A DNA stretch of 64,000 nt from NCBI GenBank assembly GCA_017302105.1, contig JAFLCS010000001.1, forward strand, positions 248,001 through 312,000, given 5' to 3'. The stretch is from Caulobacterales bacterium. GTDB taxonomy: Bacteria > Pseudomonadota > Alphaproteobacteria > Caulobacterales > Caulobacteraceae. Of the stretch, positions 46,157 to 56,190 are shown piece after piece (position 1 is the stretch's first letter; each line of letters starts with the position of its first letter). The notes under the pieces were generated by a model. That model made no database searches, had not been told where the DNA came from, and worked only from the letters and a program-made list of their open reading frames with translations. A program made the translations under genes and the position numbers.

Positions 46157-47277
46157 AGACAGCCGTACAGGGTCTCGATCAACGCGACGGGACGTGGGTC
46201 GGCGACCAGATGCACCGACTGTTTGTTCATCACATAGGCCACCGACAGCCGACGTTCGGGGTCGGCCATGGCCATCGACCCGCCCCAGCCGTAGTGGCCG
46301 ACGGTTTGGGCGCCTGGCCCCAGGTCGTTAGCCCCGGTGTTCTTCATCAGCCCGGCGGCCCAGATCAGATCGAACGGCACGACTTTATCCGGCCCGCGGA
46401 CGCGTTCCGAGGTGAGCGCTTCGAGCGTTGCCGGCGAGATCACCGCCTGCCCGTCCAGGGCTCCGCCGCCGGCGATGGCCGACATCAGCCGGGCCAGGGC
46501 GTCGGCGGTGGCGTGGCCGTTGGCCGAGGGGATCTCCATGCGGCGCCAGTCGGCCGAGCCGCGCCCGCCGGGGGCCGAGCCCTTGTCCAGAAAGGCGGCG
46601 CGCTTGATGGCGTCGATGGTCCCCAGGTCCGGGGCGGCGGGGGGTTTGCGCATCTGGGCGACGCGGCCGTGTTCGCTGTCGGGCAGGCCGATCCAGATAT
46701 CCAGACCCAGTGGATCGCACAGGTCCTGACGCAGGGCCGTTCCCAGCGTGCGTCCATCCAGGCGGCGGAACACCTCGCCGGCCAGATAGCCAACGGTGAT
46801 CGGGTGATAGCCCGAGCCGGTCCCCAGCGGCCACAACGGGGCCTGGGCCGCCAGCCGCGCGCAGACGGCGGCGGCGTCAAACCAGATCTCGGGCTCGGCG
46901 GCGGGGACAAAGCCGGGCAGGCCGGCCTGATGGCTCAGCATCTGGGCCAGGGTCACCGCGCCCTTTCCGGCCTGGGCGAACTCAGGCCAGACCTCGGCGA
47001 CTGGCGTGTCATAGGCGATCAACCCTTGATCAACCAGCCGCGCCATCATCAGGGCGGTCACTGCCTTGGTCGTGGAGAACACCGGGGTCAGGGTGTCGGT
47101 GCCAAACGGGGTCGTGCGCGCCGCATCGGCGTGGCCGCCCATCAGATCCAGCACCAGCTCGCCGTCGATACAGACGCTGAAGCGGGCGCCGAGCTCCTCG
47201 CCGGCGTCGATGTGGGCCGCGAAGCGCTCACCGACGGCGGTGAACCCGGGCGGACAGGATCCTGTAATTTCAGCCAT
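46153..47277 (-). CDS. Class C beta-lactamase-like serine hydrolase (esterase family VIII)
   Basis: 374 residues. The SxxK motif is STTK at 68-71 (VFSTTKAV), Y157 in GSGYHPITVGYLAGE acts as the Tyr-x-x general base position, and a third element GHYGWGGSM lies late. This is the beta-lactamase/PBP-like fold, usually an esterase or D-aminopeptidase relative rather than a true lactamase. No signal peptide is visible, so it is probably cytoplasmic. Converges on rarD with shared CTAG. Confidence 0.88.
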   Translation of the reverse strand: MAEITGSCPPGFTAVGERFAAHIDAGEELGARFSVCIDGELVLDLMGGHADAARTTPFGTDTLTPVFSTTKAVTALMMARLVDQGLIAYDTPVAEVWPEFAQAGKGAVTLAQMLSHQAGLPGFVPAAEPEIWFDAAAVCARLAAQAPLWPLGTGSGYHPITVGYLAGEVFRRLDGRTLGTALRQDLCDPLGLDIWIGLPDSEHGRVAQMRKPPAAPDLGTIDAIKRAAFLDKGSAPGGRGSADWRRMEIPSANGHATADALARLMSAIAGGGALDGQAVISPATLEALTSERVRGPDKVVPFDLIWAAGLMKNTGANDLGPGAQTVGHYGWGGSMAMADPERRLSVAYVMNKQSVHLVADPRPVALIETLYGCL

Positions 47278-47388
47278 CCGGTCGAGCTAAGCCCTCGCAA
47301 CAGACCTGTCCAGTCGGCGAACCGGGCGGCTAACCGGATGGAGAGATATTGGCCGTAGGTTGTGCTCTCACAGGGAGACCCGGTCGGC

Positions 47389-48504
47389 GTGTCACAGCCT
47401 CATGTTCGTAATCTGGCGCGGCTCCAGTCATCGGCCTCGACGTCGCGGGTGCTGAACCTGATGATGGTCTGGCGGCGGTTTCGAGATCAGCCCGGCTGGG
47501 CCGAGCGGCCGCTGTTCGCCAATCCGCATCTCAATCGCGCCCTGATCATCAAACATCGGTTGCGCCGGGACGAACTGGACCTGTTCAGGCGTCGGCGACA
47601 GGTCGCGACCAAGGTTGTGATCCCGATCGACCCGTCCGACCTGAAACTGGGCGGCCGTTATGTCTTCGTGGACCAGTCGGATTTCATGCGGGTGATGCGG
47701 GACGTTTTTGGGTCTTCGATCCCGGAGTCCGATCTGGAGACCCTGCGCCTGATCGACAATCTGCCGTCGCTCGACCCGTTTCTTCTGCGCGAGCAGCTGG
47801 CTCGGAGCGGCCGAAGCCCGGATCCCGTCTATTTCGACCTGACCGAGGCGGACCGGAGTCGGATGTTTGCCTTTGCCCAGGCCGAGATCGCGCCCCTGGT
47901 AGCGGCCAGCATGGGGCGTGACGAACATACTTTTGACCGCGCCGCCGTGCTTGTCGGCAAGATCCTGTCAAATGCCGATGGCGAGGAGATGGAGCCGTTG
48001 CGACTGACGCTCCGGCTGGCCCCGGAGGACTATTCCGAGGGAGTCTTCTGCTGGAAGGGGTTTCTCTATTACAAATGGTGCCTGGCCAGCGTGATGGCCG
48101 AGATCGGGCCGGTCGCCGGCGAGATCGCGCGCGTGAAACCCTTTGGCCCGACCACGATCGAGGAACGGGCCGAGCTGACGCAATGCCGCGAAGCCCTGGT
48201 GGGCTGGATCAAGCGGACGCTGAGCGATGCCGCCGAGACATTGAAGGTCTATGACATCGCCTACGGCCACCTGACCGGGAACGGTCGGCCGACGGCCTTT
48301 CGTGAGTTCCTGCTGGACGCCCCGCTGCTGTTTGTCCGTTTGGGCGAGCAGGTGGCGGCCCTTCGGCATATTGTGAGTTTCTGGCGCTACCGGGTCGGCG
48401 GCGGCCCGATCCCGGCGGACGAAATGCTCGATATTTTTGCGGATTTCGAACAGTCGCTGGCTCGCGATGCCGGGCGCGGAGACGACGGACAACGCGCAGC
48501 CTGA
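47389..48504 (+). CDS. Unrecognised 371-residue protein
   Basis: Soluble, GTG start at 47389 preceded by AGGGAG. The charged N-terminal RVLNLMMVWRRFRDQPGWAERPLFANPHLNRALIIKHRLRRDEL resembles a helical, lysine/arginine-rich binding segment; later stretches FDLTEADRSRMFAFAQAEIAPLV and LPSLDPFLLREQL are conserved-looking but unfamiliar. No membrane segments, no signal. It lies between two unrelated divergent and convergent genes and is monocistronic. I do not recognise the family. Confidence 0.75.
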   Translation: MSQPHVRNLARLQSSASTSRVLNLMMVWRRFRDQPGWAERPLFANPHLNRALIIKHRLRRDELDLFRRRRQVATKVVIPIDPSDLKLGGRYVFVDQSDFMRVMRDVFGSSIPESDLETLRLIDNLPSLDPFLLREQLARSGRSPDPVYFDLTEADRSRMFAFAQAEIAPLVAASMGRDEHTFDRAAVLVGKILSNADGEEMEPLRLTLRLAPEDYSEGVFCWKGFLYYKWCLASVMAEIGPVAGEIARVKPFGPTTIEERAELTQCREALVGWIKRTLSDAAETLKVYDIAYGHLTGNGRPTAFREFLLDAPLLFVRLGEQVAALRHIVSFWRYRVGGGPIPADEMLDIFADFEQSLARDAGRGDDGQRAA

Positions 48505-48554
48505 ACCCCGACAGGAACCGAACCCGGAACGCTGCGCCCCCGTTGGGGAATGCT

Positions 48555-48938
48555 CTAGAAGCGGAAAATCGTCTCGAGACGCACGCGCGGCTGATCGCGA
48601 TCCGTGGTCTGGGGCCGAGCTGGATCGGGACGACGCTCACCCAGGCCGACGGTTCCCTGCAGCCGAAGAGACGGCGACAGACGGAAAGAGGCCGAGGCAT
48701 CCACATCGTTCCAGTCGGCTTCGCGGCCGACGGGCTGGTCGACGTCAAGATTCAGGCCCCAACGGCCCTCACCGTTCCATTGCAGACCGCGACGACCCTG
48801 GCGCTGGGCAGTGGAATCGATGACCTGACTGCTGGACAGGGTCTCCGAACGGCTTCGATTCTGGGCGTGCGTCACCGTAGCCACGCCCGAAAGGGCAAGG
48901 CTGACAGCCAAGGCTGCGATGATCGTCTTGTGGCCCAT
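48555..48938 (-). CDS. ntrZ: NtrZ-like periplasmic regulatory protein
   Basis: 127 residues from the ATG at 48938 with GAGG upstream. A Sec signal peptide (about 1-26) ends in THA-Q. The mature part has WGLNLDVDQPVGREADWNDVDASASFRLSPSLRLQGTVGLGERRPDP and ends QPRVRLETIFRF, which fits the NtrZ family described in Caulobacter, where NtrZ is a periplasmic regulator of the NtrY-NtrX system. ntrY and ntrX are not in the window. Family call is by recall of sequence pattern. Confidence 0.6.
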   Translation of the reverse strand: MGHKTIIAALAVSLALSGVATVTHAQNRSRSETLSSSQVIDSTAQRQGRRGLQWNGEGRWGLNLDVDQPVGREADWNDVDASASFRLSPSLRLQGTVGLGERRPDPARPQTTDRDQPRVRLETIFRF

Positions 48939-49252
48939 TCGCCTCAATACCTTGCGCCACAAGGCTTCCCCGGTGGCAGAACCTAGCTCGGACGGCTAAA
49001 TAGTCGACCGCCGTGACATTCGTATGGCAACTAAAGACCCTGCACATCCGCGAGGTCAACGTCGATTGGCCCTCGAGTTCGTCCGGGAGGCGAATCATCC
49101 GAGGCCTGTGTCCCCTGCGACACGCGGCCGCAGGCTGCGGCTGGACCGGTCATTGTTCTGCCCATATGCGAGCCGCTTGTCAGACGGCCAAGGGCGCGTG
49201 CTATAGGAGCCATGCGGTCGACTGGCCGGGAATTCAGGCGGAGATTACCCCC
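48939..49252. other. Divergent intergenic region between ntrZ and the DUF3576 gene
   Basis: 314 bp with no gene I can support. It must contain the promoters for both genes; the one for the DUF3576-leuS run is annotated separately at 49177-49205. The remainder is GC-rich with CGCGGCCGCAGG-type inverted repeats but no consistent hairpin. Confidence 0.5.
49177..49205 (+). promoter_or_regulatory. Putative housekeeping promoter of the DUF3576-leuS-lptE-holA run
   Basis: TTGTCA at 49177-49182 and GCTATA at 49200-49205 with a 17-bp spacer match the alphaproteobacterial TTGAC-N17-CTATA pattern with one change in the -35. It lies about 48 bp before the ATG at 49253 and fits the start of this plus-strand transcript. 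Confidence 0.5.
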
Positions 49253-49705
49253 ATGAACATTGCGCGCGGACTTCTTGGCGTGACCCTGGCCGTGGGACTT
49301 GTTTCTGGCCTTTCTGCGTGTGGAACCGTCAGCCGTGTCGTTGGCGGAGGAGAGTCGCAGCCCGAAGCCCCGCAGGTCGGCATCGGCGTGAACGGCTATC
49401 TGTGGCGCGCGTCACTGGACACCCTGTCATTCCTTCCGCTCGAAACGGCAGATCCGTGGGGCGGGATCATCAACTATGGTTGGCATTCGACGACGGCCTC
49501 GCCGAATGAGCGGATCAAGGCCACGATCTATATTCTCGATTCCCGACTTCGGGCGGATGCCCTGAACGTCACCGTCTATCGCCAGGTTCGCAACGAGGCG
49601 GGGGACTGGGTTGAGGCCCAGGTTTCCCCCCAGACCGAAACGGATCTTGAAAACGCCATCCTGACCCGAGCCCGCCAGCTGCGTCTGGCCGGGACCGGAG
49701 ACTGA
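49253..49705 (+). CDS. DUF3576 lipoprotein
   Basis: 150 residues with lipobox LSAC (C23). [38 protein letters not shown] and [26 protein letters not shown] are the conserved core of DUF3576, whose members typically precede leuS in alphaproteobacteria, as here. No known function. Starts 12 bp before leuS and is likely co-transcribed. Confidence 0.9.
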   Translation: MNIARGLLGVTLAVGLVSGLSACGTVSRVVGGGESQPEAPQVGIGVNGYLWRASLDTLSFLPLETADPWGGIINYGWHSTTASPNERIKATIYILDSRLRADALNVTVYRQVRNEAGDWVEAQVSPQTETDLENAILTRARQLRLAGTGD

Positions 49706-49716
49706 TCGATCGAACC

Positions 49717-52293
49717 ATGTCCCGATATGATCCCCGGACGGCGGAACCGCGCCGCCGCGCCCAGTGGGAATCCGAAAACGTCTTTCGCGCAGACCCGAAG
49801 TCCGGCCGCCCGAAGTACTATGTTCTTGAAATGTTTCCCTATCCCAGCGGAAACATCCACATGGGTCATGCCCGCAACTATGTAATGGGCGATGTCGTGG
49901 CGCGCTTCAAACGCGCCCGCGGATTCGAAGTTCTGCATCCGATGGGCTGGGATGCTTTCGGGATGCCGGCCGAGAATGCCGCCATGGAGCGCGGCGTTCA
50001 TCCGGGCGAATGGACCTGGGCCAACATCGCCACCATGCGTGACCAGTTGAAGCTGCTGGGCCTGTCGCTGGACTGGTCGCGGGAGTTTGCGACCTGTGAT
50101 CCGGCCTATTACGGCAAGCAGCAGGCCTGGTTCCTGAAACTGTGGGAGCGTGGTCTCGCCTATCAGAAAGAAGGCGTGGTCAATTGGGATCCGGTGGACA
50201 ACACCGTGCTTGCCAATGAGCAGGTGATCGACGGGCGCGGCTGGCGCTCCGGCGCGATCGTCGAAAAACGCAAGCTGACCCAGTGGTTCCTGCGTATCAC
50301 CGACTACGCCGACGATCTGATCGAAGGCCTGGGCACCCTGGATCGCTGGCCGGACAAGGTCCGACTGATGCAGGAGAACTGGATCGGGCGGTCTCGGGGT
50401 CTGACCATGACCTGGGACTGGGCCGGCGACGCGCCGTCCGCGGCCCTCGACGGTCTGACGATCTATACGACCCGGCCCGACACCCTGTTTGGCGCGTCCT
50501 TCATGGGCCTGGCTCCAGATCATCCGGTAGCCACGGCGCTGGCGGCCACGAATCCGGACGTCGCAGCCTTTGTCGCCGAATGCCGCAAGGGCGGATCCAG
50601 CCAGGCCGATATCGAACAGGCGGAAAAGATCGGTTGGGACACGGGTCTCAAGGTGGTCCATCCTTTCACCGGTGCCGAGATCCCGGTCTGGATCGCCAAC
50701 TTCATCCTGTCCGACTACGGAACCGGTGCGATCTTCGCCTGTCCGGCCCACGATCAGCGCGACCTGGATTTTGCCCGCAAGTACGACCTGGCGGTGATCG
50801 CGGTGGTTCGTCCCGAGGGGGCGGGTACTGATTTCTCGGTCGGTGACGAGGCCTATACGGGGCCAGGAACGATCTTCAACTCCGGCTTTCTCGACGGCCT
50901 GGACATAGAGGCGGCCAAGGCCGAGGCGATCCAGCGGATCGAGGTCGCCGGTCGCGGCGAGGGCGCAACCGTCTATCGGTTGAGAGACTGGGGCGTCAGT
51001 CGTCAGAGGTATTGGGGTTGTCCGATCCCGATCATCCACTGCCCGAGCTGTGGGCTCATCGCGGTTCCAGAAGCGCAGCTTCCTGTCAAACTACCGGACG
51101 ACGTGACCTTCGACGTGCCGGGCAACCCCCTGGCGCGGCATCCGACCTGGAAGCACGTCGATTGTCCCAAGTGCGGGAATCCGGCGGAGCGAGAAACTGA
51201 CACGCTGGATACATTCGTTGATTCCAGCTGGTATTTCGCTCGATTTGCTGACCCCTGGACCGAGGCTCCGATCGATAAGGCGGCGGCGGATCACTGGTTG
51301 CCGGTGGACCAGTATATCGGGGGCGTCGAACACGCGGTCCTGCATCTTCTGTATGCACGGTTCATTACCCGGGCGCTGACGGACGCCGGCCTGATGTCGA
51401 TCCGAGAACCTTTTGCGGGTCTGTTCACCCAGGGCATGGTGGTTCATGAAACCTATCGGACCCAGGCCGGCCAGTGGATCGAGCCGACCGACGTCGAACT
51501 GGTTCACGGTGAGGATGGACGTTCGGCGCGTCGTCGCTCGACCGGCGAGGCCCTGGTGATCGGCGACATCGAAAAGATGTCGAAATCCAAGAAAAACGTC
51601 GTCGCGCCGCAGGAAATCGTCGATCAGTACGGGGTCGACGCCGGCCGTCTGTTCGTACTGTCCGACAGCCCGCCGGAACGAGATGTCCAGTGGACCGCCG
51701 GCGGCCTGGAGGGAGCCGGGCGGTTTGTCCAGCGCGTCTGGGCCGAGGTGGATGGGTTCCCGTCAGGGCCCGTTTCTCTTGTGGGCGACGACGCGGAGGC
51801 CCTGGTCCTGCGCAAGGCCACCCACAAGGCCATCAAGGCCGTGACCGAAGGCGTCGAAGGCTTTCACTTCAATGCTGCCATCGCGCGCCTGTACGAATAT
51901 CTCAATACGCTCAGGGCGGTGCGTACCGAGGCGGCGTCGCCGGCGCAGATGGCGGCCAAGCACGACGGCCTGGTTGCCCTGTCCCTTCTAATTCAGCCGT
52001 TCGTGCCTCATCTGGCCGAGGAATGCTGGGAGCGCCTCGGGCAGCCCGGCCTGGCGGTGAATGCGCCGTGGCCGACATTTGATCCGGCCCTGGCGACCGA
52101 TGACAGAGTGGTCCTGCCAATCCAGATCAACGGCAAGCGTCGGGGCGAGTTGAGCGTCGCGCGTGGCCTGCCTCCGGTCGAGGTTGAACAGATCGTGCTT
52201 GCAGATGCCGAGGTTCGGGCCAAATTGGACGGCCTGACGGTTCGCAAGATCATCGTGGTGCCGGACCGGATCATCAATATCGTCGCGGGGTGA
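49717..52293 (+). CDS. leuS: Leucyl-tRNA synthetase
   Basis: 858 residues, full length. HIGH-type motif HMGH at 48-51 in [15 protein letters not shown]; the editing domain includes [20 protein letters not shown]; zinc motifs C-x-x-C (HCPSCG, CPKCG); KMSKS at 620-624. It attaches leucine to tRNA(Leu). RBS GGAG lies 14 bp upstream of the ATG. First large gene of a DUF3576-leuS-lptE-holA plus-strand run. Confidence 0.98.
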   Translation: MSRYDPRTAEPRRRAQWESENVFRADPKSGRPKYYVLEMFPYPSGNIHMGHARNYVMGDVVARFKRARGFEVLHPMGWDAFGMPAENAAMERGVHPGEWTWANIATMRDQLKLLGLSLDWSREFATCDPAYYGKQQAWFLKLWERGLAYQKEGVVNWDPVDNTVLANEQVIDGRGWRSGAIVEKRKLTQWFLRITDYADDLIEGLGTLDRWPDKVRLMQENWIGRSRGLTMTWDWAGDAPSAALDGLTIYTTRPDTLFGASFMGLAPDHPVATALAATNPDVAAFVAECRKGGSSQADIEQAEKIGWDTGLKVVHPFTGAEIPVWIANFILSDYGTGAIFACPAHDQRDLDFARKYDLAVIAVVRPEGAGTDFSVGDEAYTGPGTIFNSGFLDGLDIEAAKAEAIQRIEVAGRGEGATVYRLRDWGVSRQRYWGCPIPIIHCPSCGLIAVPEAQLPVKLPDDVTFDVPGNPLARHPTWKHVDCPKCGNPAERETDTLDTFVDSSWYFARFADPWTEAPIDKAAADHWLPVDQYIGGVEHAVLHLLYARFITRALTDAGLMSIREPFAGLFTQGMVVHETYRTQAGQWIEPTDVELVHGEDGRSARRRSTGEALVIGDIEKMSKSKKNVVAPQEIVDQYGVDAGRLFVLSDSPPERDVQWTAGGLEGAGRFVQRVWAEVDGFPSGPVSLVGDDAEALVLRKATHKAIKAVTEGVEGFHFNAAIARLYEYLNTLRAVRTEAASPAQMAAKHDGLVALSLLIQPFVPHLAEECWERLGQPGLAVNAPWPTFDPALATDDRVVLPIQINGKRRGELSVARGLPPVEVEQIVLADAEVRAKLDGLTVRKIIVVPDRIINIVAG

Positions 52294-52296
52294 CGC

Positions 52297-52803
52297 ATGA
52301 ACCGTCTGACCGGACTGATTCTTGGGGCCATGGCGATACTGCTTTCGGCCTGTGCGGGGTTCACGCCCCTGTATGCCGAGCCAGGGGTTGTCGCCGGGCT
52401 TGAACGGATCACCGTCGAGGTTCCCAACAACCGCACGGGCTTCCTGTTGCGAGAGCAGCTGGAAGACGCCTTCGGGCGGGATCCTGGCCAGGAATCGACC
52501 TATCGGCTGACCACCCGGCTGGCCGAGCAGAGGGTCCCGCTGGGCCGTCGCGCGGACGATACGGCGACGCGTTATGAACTGACCCTGACGGTGTCGTATG
52601 TGCTGACTGAGATCCGAACCAACCGGTTGGTCCATCAGGATGTGATCACCGTCTCGACGACCTATGCGGCGGCGGCCCAGCCCTATGCCGGTGTCGTCGC
52701 CGGTCAGGATGGATCGGAGCGCGCGGTAGCCCAGGCCTCCGACATGATCCGCACGGACCTGGCACGCCTGTTCGCTGAGCAGGCTGGGGCAGCGGCGGGA
52801 TGA
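52297..52803 (+). CDS. lptE: LPS-assembly lipoprotein LptE
   Basis: 168 residues with a lipoprotein signal, lipobox LSAC (C19). The middle is beta-rich, and the motif TYRLTTRLAEQRVPLGRR and NRLVHQDVITVSTTYAAAAQPYAGVVAGQDGSERAVAQASDMIRTDLARLF follow the LptE pattern; genes between leuS and holA in proteobacteria are normally lptE. LptE plugs LptD in the outer membrane for LPS insertion. Overlaps holA by 4 nt. Confidence 0.88.
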   Translation: MNRLTGLILGAMAILLSACAGFTPLYAEPGVVAGLERITVEVPNNRTGFLLREQLEDAFGRDPGQESTYRLTTRLAEQRVPLGRRADDTATRYELTLTVSYVLTEIRTNRLVHQDVITVSTTYAAAAQPYAGVVAGQDGSERAVAQASDMIRTDLARLFAEQAGAAAG

Positions 52804-53852
52804 TTCTCAAGCGGCGGCCGGACATCGACCGCTTTCTGGGCAGGCCGGACCCGGCCGTTCGCGCGATCCTCATCTATGGGCGAGATCGCGGCGTCGTTCG
52901 GGAACGGGGCGAACAGCTGGCCCGGGCGCTGGTACCGGACATCGACGATCCGTTCGACACCGCGCTTCTGACGGATGGCGATCTGGAGTCCGATCCCGCT
53001 CGGCTGGAAGACGAGCTGGCGGCCCAGTCCATGCTGGGCGGACGACGTCTGGTACGCCTGCGGCTTCACGGAGAGAAGGCGTCGGTCGATCGACTGGCGG
53101 CCGAAGCCCTGGTGGCTCACGTTGAGGCTCGACTGAATCCGGACGCTGCCTTCGTGATCGAGGCCGGCATTCTCGGGCGCGACTCAGCCCTTCGCAAGGC
53201 GGCCGAGAAGGCCGACGCAGCCTGTGTCATCCCCTGTTACGAGGACGAGATCGGTGACACCGCGCGCATGACGCGAGAAGCCCTGCGGGCCGACGATGTC
53301 TCCTTGAGCGCCGAGGCGCTCGAGGTGTTTCTGGGTCGCCTGCCGAAAGAGCGTGGCGTGGCGCGCCAGGAGATCGAGCGACTGGCGTTGTTCATCGGGC
53401 CGGGATCGGGCGCGGTCCTCGGGGTTACCGAGCTGGAGGCATTTCTGGGCGTCGAGCCCGACGCTTCGCTGTTCGAAGCGGCCAATGATGCATTTGGGGG
53501 CCGGCCGGGGCCGGCGCGAAGCGGGCTGGTGCGGGCGCTGGACGAGGGCGAGACAGGCCCGGCAGCGGTGCGGGCTGCCAGCCAGCACCTGGGCAGGCTG
53601 CGCCGGATTGTCACCCTTGCCCGCAGTGGAGCGGACATGAAGGAAGCCGCCAAGAGTGCCGGCGTCTTCTGGAAGCAGGAACGTGAAATGCTGCGCCAGG
53701 CCCGGTCCTGGTCGCTGTCAGAACTGGACACGGTGCAATCCGACCTGCTCGAGGCGGATCGGGCGTGCAAACGCGCCGGGTCGCCGGATGGGTTGATTGC
53801 CGAACGGGCGCTGTTGTCGGTCGCGGCGCGAGCCCGGCGTCTGGGTCTGTAG
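52800..53852 (+). CDS. holA: DNA polymerase III delta subunit
   Basis: 350 residues. IYGRDRGVVRERGEQLARALVPDIDDPFD is the AAA+-type N-terminal start of HolA proteins; the second half LGRLPKERGVARQEIERLALFIGP, and the end LLEADRACKRAGSPDGLIAERALLSVA, match delta. It loads the sliding clamp as part of the clamp loader. The start overlaps the lptE stop, and the gene converges on parB with 24 bp between the stops. Confidence 0.92.
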   Translation: MILKRRPDIDRFLGRPDPAVRAILIYGRDRGVVRERGEQLARALVPDIDDPFDTALLTDGDLESDPARLEDELAAQSMLGGRRLVRLRLHGEKASVDRLAAEALVAHVEARLNPDAAFVIEAGILGRDSALRKAAEKADAACVIPCYEDEIGDTARMTREALRADDVSLSAEALEVFLGRLPKERGVARQEIERLALFIGPGSGAVLGVTELEAFLGVEPDASLFEAANDAFGGRPGPARSGLVRALDEGETGPAAVRAASQHLGRLRRIVTLARSGADMKEAAKSAGVFWKQEREMLRQARSWSLSELDTVQSDLLEADRACKRAGSPDGLIAERALLSVAARARRLGL

Positions 53853-53876
53853 CCGGCCCAGGCGATCAAGCTTGAT

Positions 53877-54746
53877 TCAACTCCGCATCAGGCGACGGCA
53901 TAGTTCATCGAGCTGTTCCAGAGTGCCGTATCGCAAGGTCAGGGCACCCTTGCCGTTCTTGTCGGCCAGGTCGACCTTGAGGCCGAGGCTGTCTGCCAGA
54001 TCCCGCTCCAGGGCAGCGATATCGGGATTGCGCTCCGCGGTTTCGCGGCGTCCGTTTGCGCGCGGTGGGGTCTGGGCCGGCCCCTTGGCCAGGGCTTCGA
54101 CCTGACGCACGCTCAGCCCCTCGTCGATGATCCTCTGCGCCAGTCCCTCGGCGTCTTCGGCCGTCAGTAAGGCGCGCGCATGGCCGGCGGAGATGCGGCC
54201 CTCCTCGACGTGGACGCGCACGCCGTCTGGCAGGCTGAGCAGGCGCAGGGTGTTGGCGACATGACTACGGCTCTTGCCGACGATTTCGCCGAGGCCTTCA
54301 TGGGTTCGCCCGAAGCGTTCGATCAGAGAGCGGTATCCCAGGGCCTCTTCAATCGGGTTCAGATCAGCGCGCTGGACGTTCTCGATGATGGCGATTTCGA
54401 GGACCTGGCGATCGTCGAGTTCGCGGATGACAGTCGGAATCGTGGCCAGGCTGGCGCGCTGGGCCGCCCGCCAGCGGCGCTCGCCCGCGACGATCTGATA
54501 GCCGTCGCCGTCGGGAGCCGGTCGGATCAGAATCGGCTGGAGGACGCCGCGCTCCTTCACCGAGGTGGTGAGAGATTCCAGTTCGGCTTCGGTGAAGGTC
54601 CGCCGCGGCTGTTCAGGATTGCGCCGGATCAGCTCAATCGGGATGTCGGTGGGTGCCGATGGCGGCGGGGCGTCAGGCGCATCGGCCCCGGCTTCGCTCA
54701 GCAAGGCAGACAGGCCCCGACCCAATCCCCGATGACGCTCAGACAT
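53877..54746 (-). CDS. parB: Chromosome-partitioning protein ParB
   Basis: 289 residues. RGLGRGLSALL start; CTPase motif GERRWRA at 88-94 and ENVQRADLNPIEEA at 122-135; the HTH that reads parS is about 147-170 (HEGLGEIVGKSRSHVANTLRLL); the C-terminal dimerisation helix ends the protein. ParB clamps on parS and spreads. It follows parA directly (TAAATG). Transcribed toward the origin in this window, against the fork if the origin at 33.6 kb is right. Confidence 0.97.
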   Translation of the reverse strand: MSERHRGLGRGLSALLSEAGADAPDAPPPSAPTDIPIELIRRNPEQPRRTFTEAELESLTTSVKERGVLQPILIRPAPDGDGYQIVAGERRWRAAQRASLATIPTVIRELDDRQVLEIAIIENVQRADLNPIEEALGYRSLIERFGRTHEGLGEIVGKSRSHVANTLRLLSLPDGVRVHVEEGRISAGHARALLTAEDAEGLAQRIIDEGLSVRQVEALAKGPAQTPPRANGRRETAERNPDIAALERDLADSLGLKVDLADKNGKGALTLRYGTLEQLDELCRRLMRS

Positions 54747-55583
54747 TTAATCTACCTTTTCAAGAAGTTGTTTTGACCGACGGCGAGCTTTTTCGCGTCG
54801 GACCAACTCACGCGCCAGGTTCAGATAGGCCTGGCTGCCGGCACATTTCAGATCATAGATCAGGGCGGGCTTGCCGAATGAAGGGGCCTCGGACACCCGC
54901 ACATTGCGCGGAATGACCGTCTGATAGACCCGGTCACCGAAATGGCCGCGCACGTCCGCTTCGACCTGGCCCGACAGGGCGTTACGCCGATCATACATGG
55001 TCAGGACGATCCCCTGGATCTCCAGGCGAGGATTGAGACTGGATCGAACCAGATCGATGGTGCGCATCAGCTGAGTCAGGCCTTCGAGGGCGAAGAACTC
55101 GCACTGGAGCGGCACCAGAACCGCGTCGGCCGCCGACATAGCGTTGACTGTCAACAGGTTGAGTGACGGCGGACAGTCGATCAGGACATAGGTCGGCTTG
55201 AGATTGTCCTTCAGCTGCTTGAGGCGGTCGATGGCATCGCGCAGGCGGAAGGATCGGCGATCAGCCTGGCCCAGCTCGATCTCGATTCCAGACAGATCCG
55301 GATCGGACGGAACCAGCCACAGGTTCGGGACCTGGGTGGCGACGGCGGCTTCATGCAGAGGACGGGCGTCGACAATGGAATCGTAAATCGTCACCCGCCG
55401 ATGCTCGCGCGGAACGCCCAGCCCGGTCGAGGCATTGCCCTGGGGGTCCATGTCGATGAGCAGGACGCGCTCGCCCACGGCCGCCAGGGCGGTGCCCAGG
55501 TTGATGGCCGTGGTCGTTTTGCCGACGCCGCCCTTCTGGTTGGCGACCGCAAGAATACGGGGGGGCGGAATGTCACGCGGCAA
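54747..55583 (-). CDS. parA: Chromosome-partitioning ATPase ParA
   Basis: 278 residues from a TTG at 55583 with CCGGAG 8 nt upstream; this overlaps the rsmG stop in another frame. Deviant Walker A KGGVGKTT at 17-24 (NQKGGVGKTTTAINLG), ADAVLVPLQCEFFALEGLTQLM and VYQTVIPRNVRVSEAPSFGKP are ParA/Soj signatures. A longer start in frame would run into rsmG and is less likely. ParA drives origin-proximal parS/ParB complexes apart; in Caulobacter this gives polar segregation. Directly upstream of parB. Confidence 0.97.
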   Translation of the reverse strand: MPRDIPPPRILAVANQKGGVGKTTTAINLGTALAAVGERVLLIDMDPQGNASTGLGVPREHRRVTIYDSIVDARPLHEAAVATQVPNLWLVPSDPDLSGIEIELGQADRRSFRLRDAIDRLKQLKDNLKPTYVLIDCPPSLNLLTVNAMSAADAVLVPLQCEFFALEGLTQLMRTIDLVRSSLNPRLEIQGIVLTMYDRRNALSGQVEADVRGHFGDRVYQTVIPRNVRVSEAPSFGKPALIYDLKCAGSQAYLNLARELVRREKARRRSKQLLEKVD

Positions 55584-56187
55584 CTTGTCGGCTCCGGATA
55601 CGAAGAATGCGACCTCGCGGATCGCTGGCAGATGGCAGGACCTCGGCGTCAAAACGATGGTGCCGGCGGGCTTCAGCAATTTCCTCTTCGGCTTTCTCGC
55701 CTTTCAGGAACAGGGCTTCGGCACCGTGACGTCGATAGGGCTCGGCAAATTGCAGCAACCTGTCAAGGGGTGCGCAGGCCCGGGCCGTCACGACGTCGAC
55801 CTTGATCGACAAGGATTCGGCGCGCGCATTGATGACATCCGCAGGAAGCGACAGGTCACTGACAACATCGGAAAGAAAACGACAACGTTTTGTCTGACTG
55901 TCGATCAACCAGACCCTGGCCTCGGGGGTCGCCTTCAAAAGTATGGCCAGGACCACACCCGGTAGGCCCGCGCCCGCACCCAGATCGGCCCAGATCCGTG
56001 CTTCGGGTGCCATCTGCAGGAGCTGGGCGCTGTCCAGAGCATGGCGGTTCCAGAAGTCTGGCAGGCTGGCAGGTCCGACCAGGTTCATCACGGCGTTTCC
56101 GGCCTCGAGCTTCTGTCGATACAGCTCCAGATCGGACAGGGCGGCGTCAGAGGCCCCGGTCAAGCGTTGAAATTCAAGCGCATCCAT
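55573..56187 (-). CDS. rsmG: 16S rRNA (guanine527-N7)-methyltransferase
   Basis: 204 residues. WADLGAGAGLPGVVLAILLKATP is the SAM-binding motif and SLSIKVDVVTARACAPLDRLLQFA the conserved follow-up; NRHALDSAQLL is a further mark. It methylates G527 of 16S rRNA. Located directly after mnmG (3-bp gap) and overlapping parA's TTG. The mnmE-mnmG-rsmG-parA-parB order is the widely conserved one. Confidence 0.96.
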   Translation of the reverse strand: MDALEFQRLTGASDAALSDLELYRQKLEAGNAVMNLVGPASLPDFWNRHALDSAQLLQMAPEARIWADLGAGAGLPGVVLAILLKATPEARVWLIDSQTKRCRFLSDVVSDLSLPADVINARAESLSIKVDVVTARACAPLDRLLQFAEPYRRHGAEALFLKGEKAEEEIAEARRHHRFDAEVLPSASDPRGRILRIRSRQVAA

Positions 56188-56190
56188 GGC

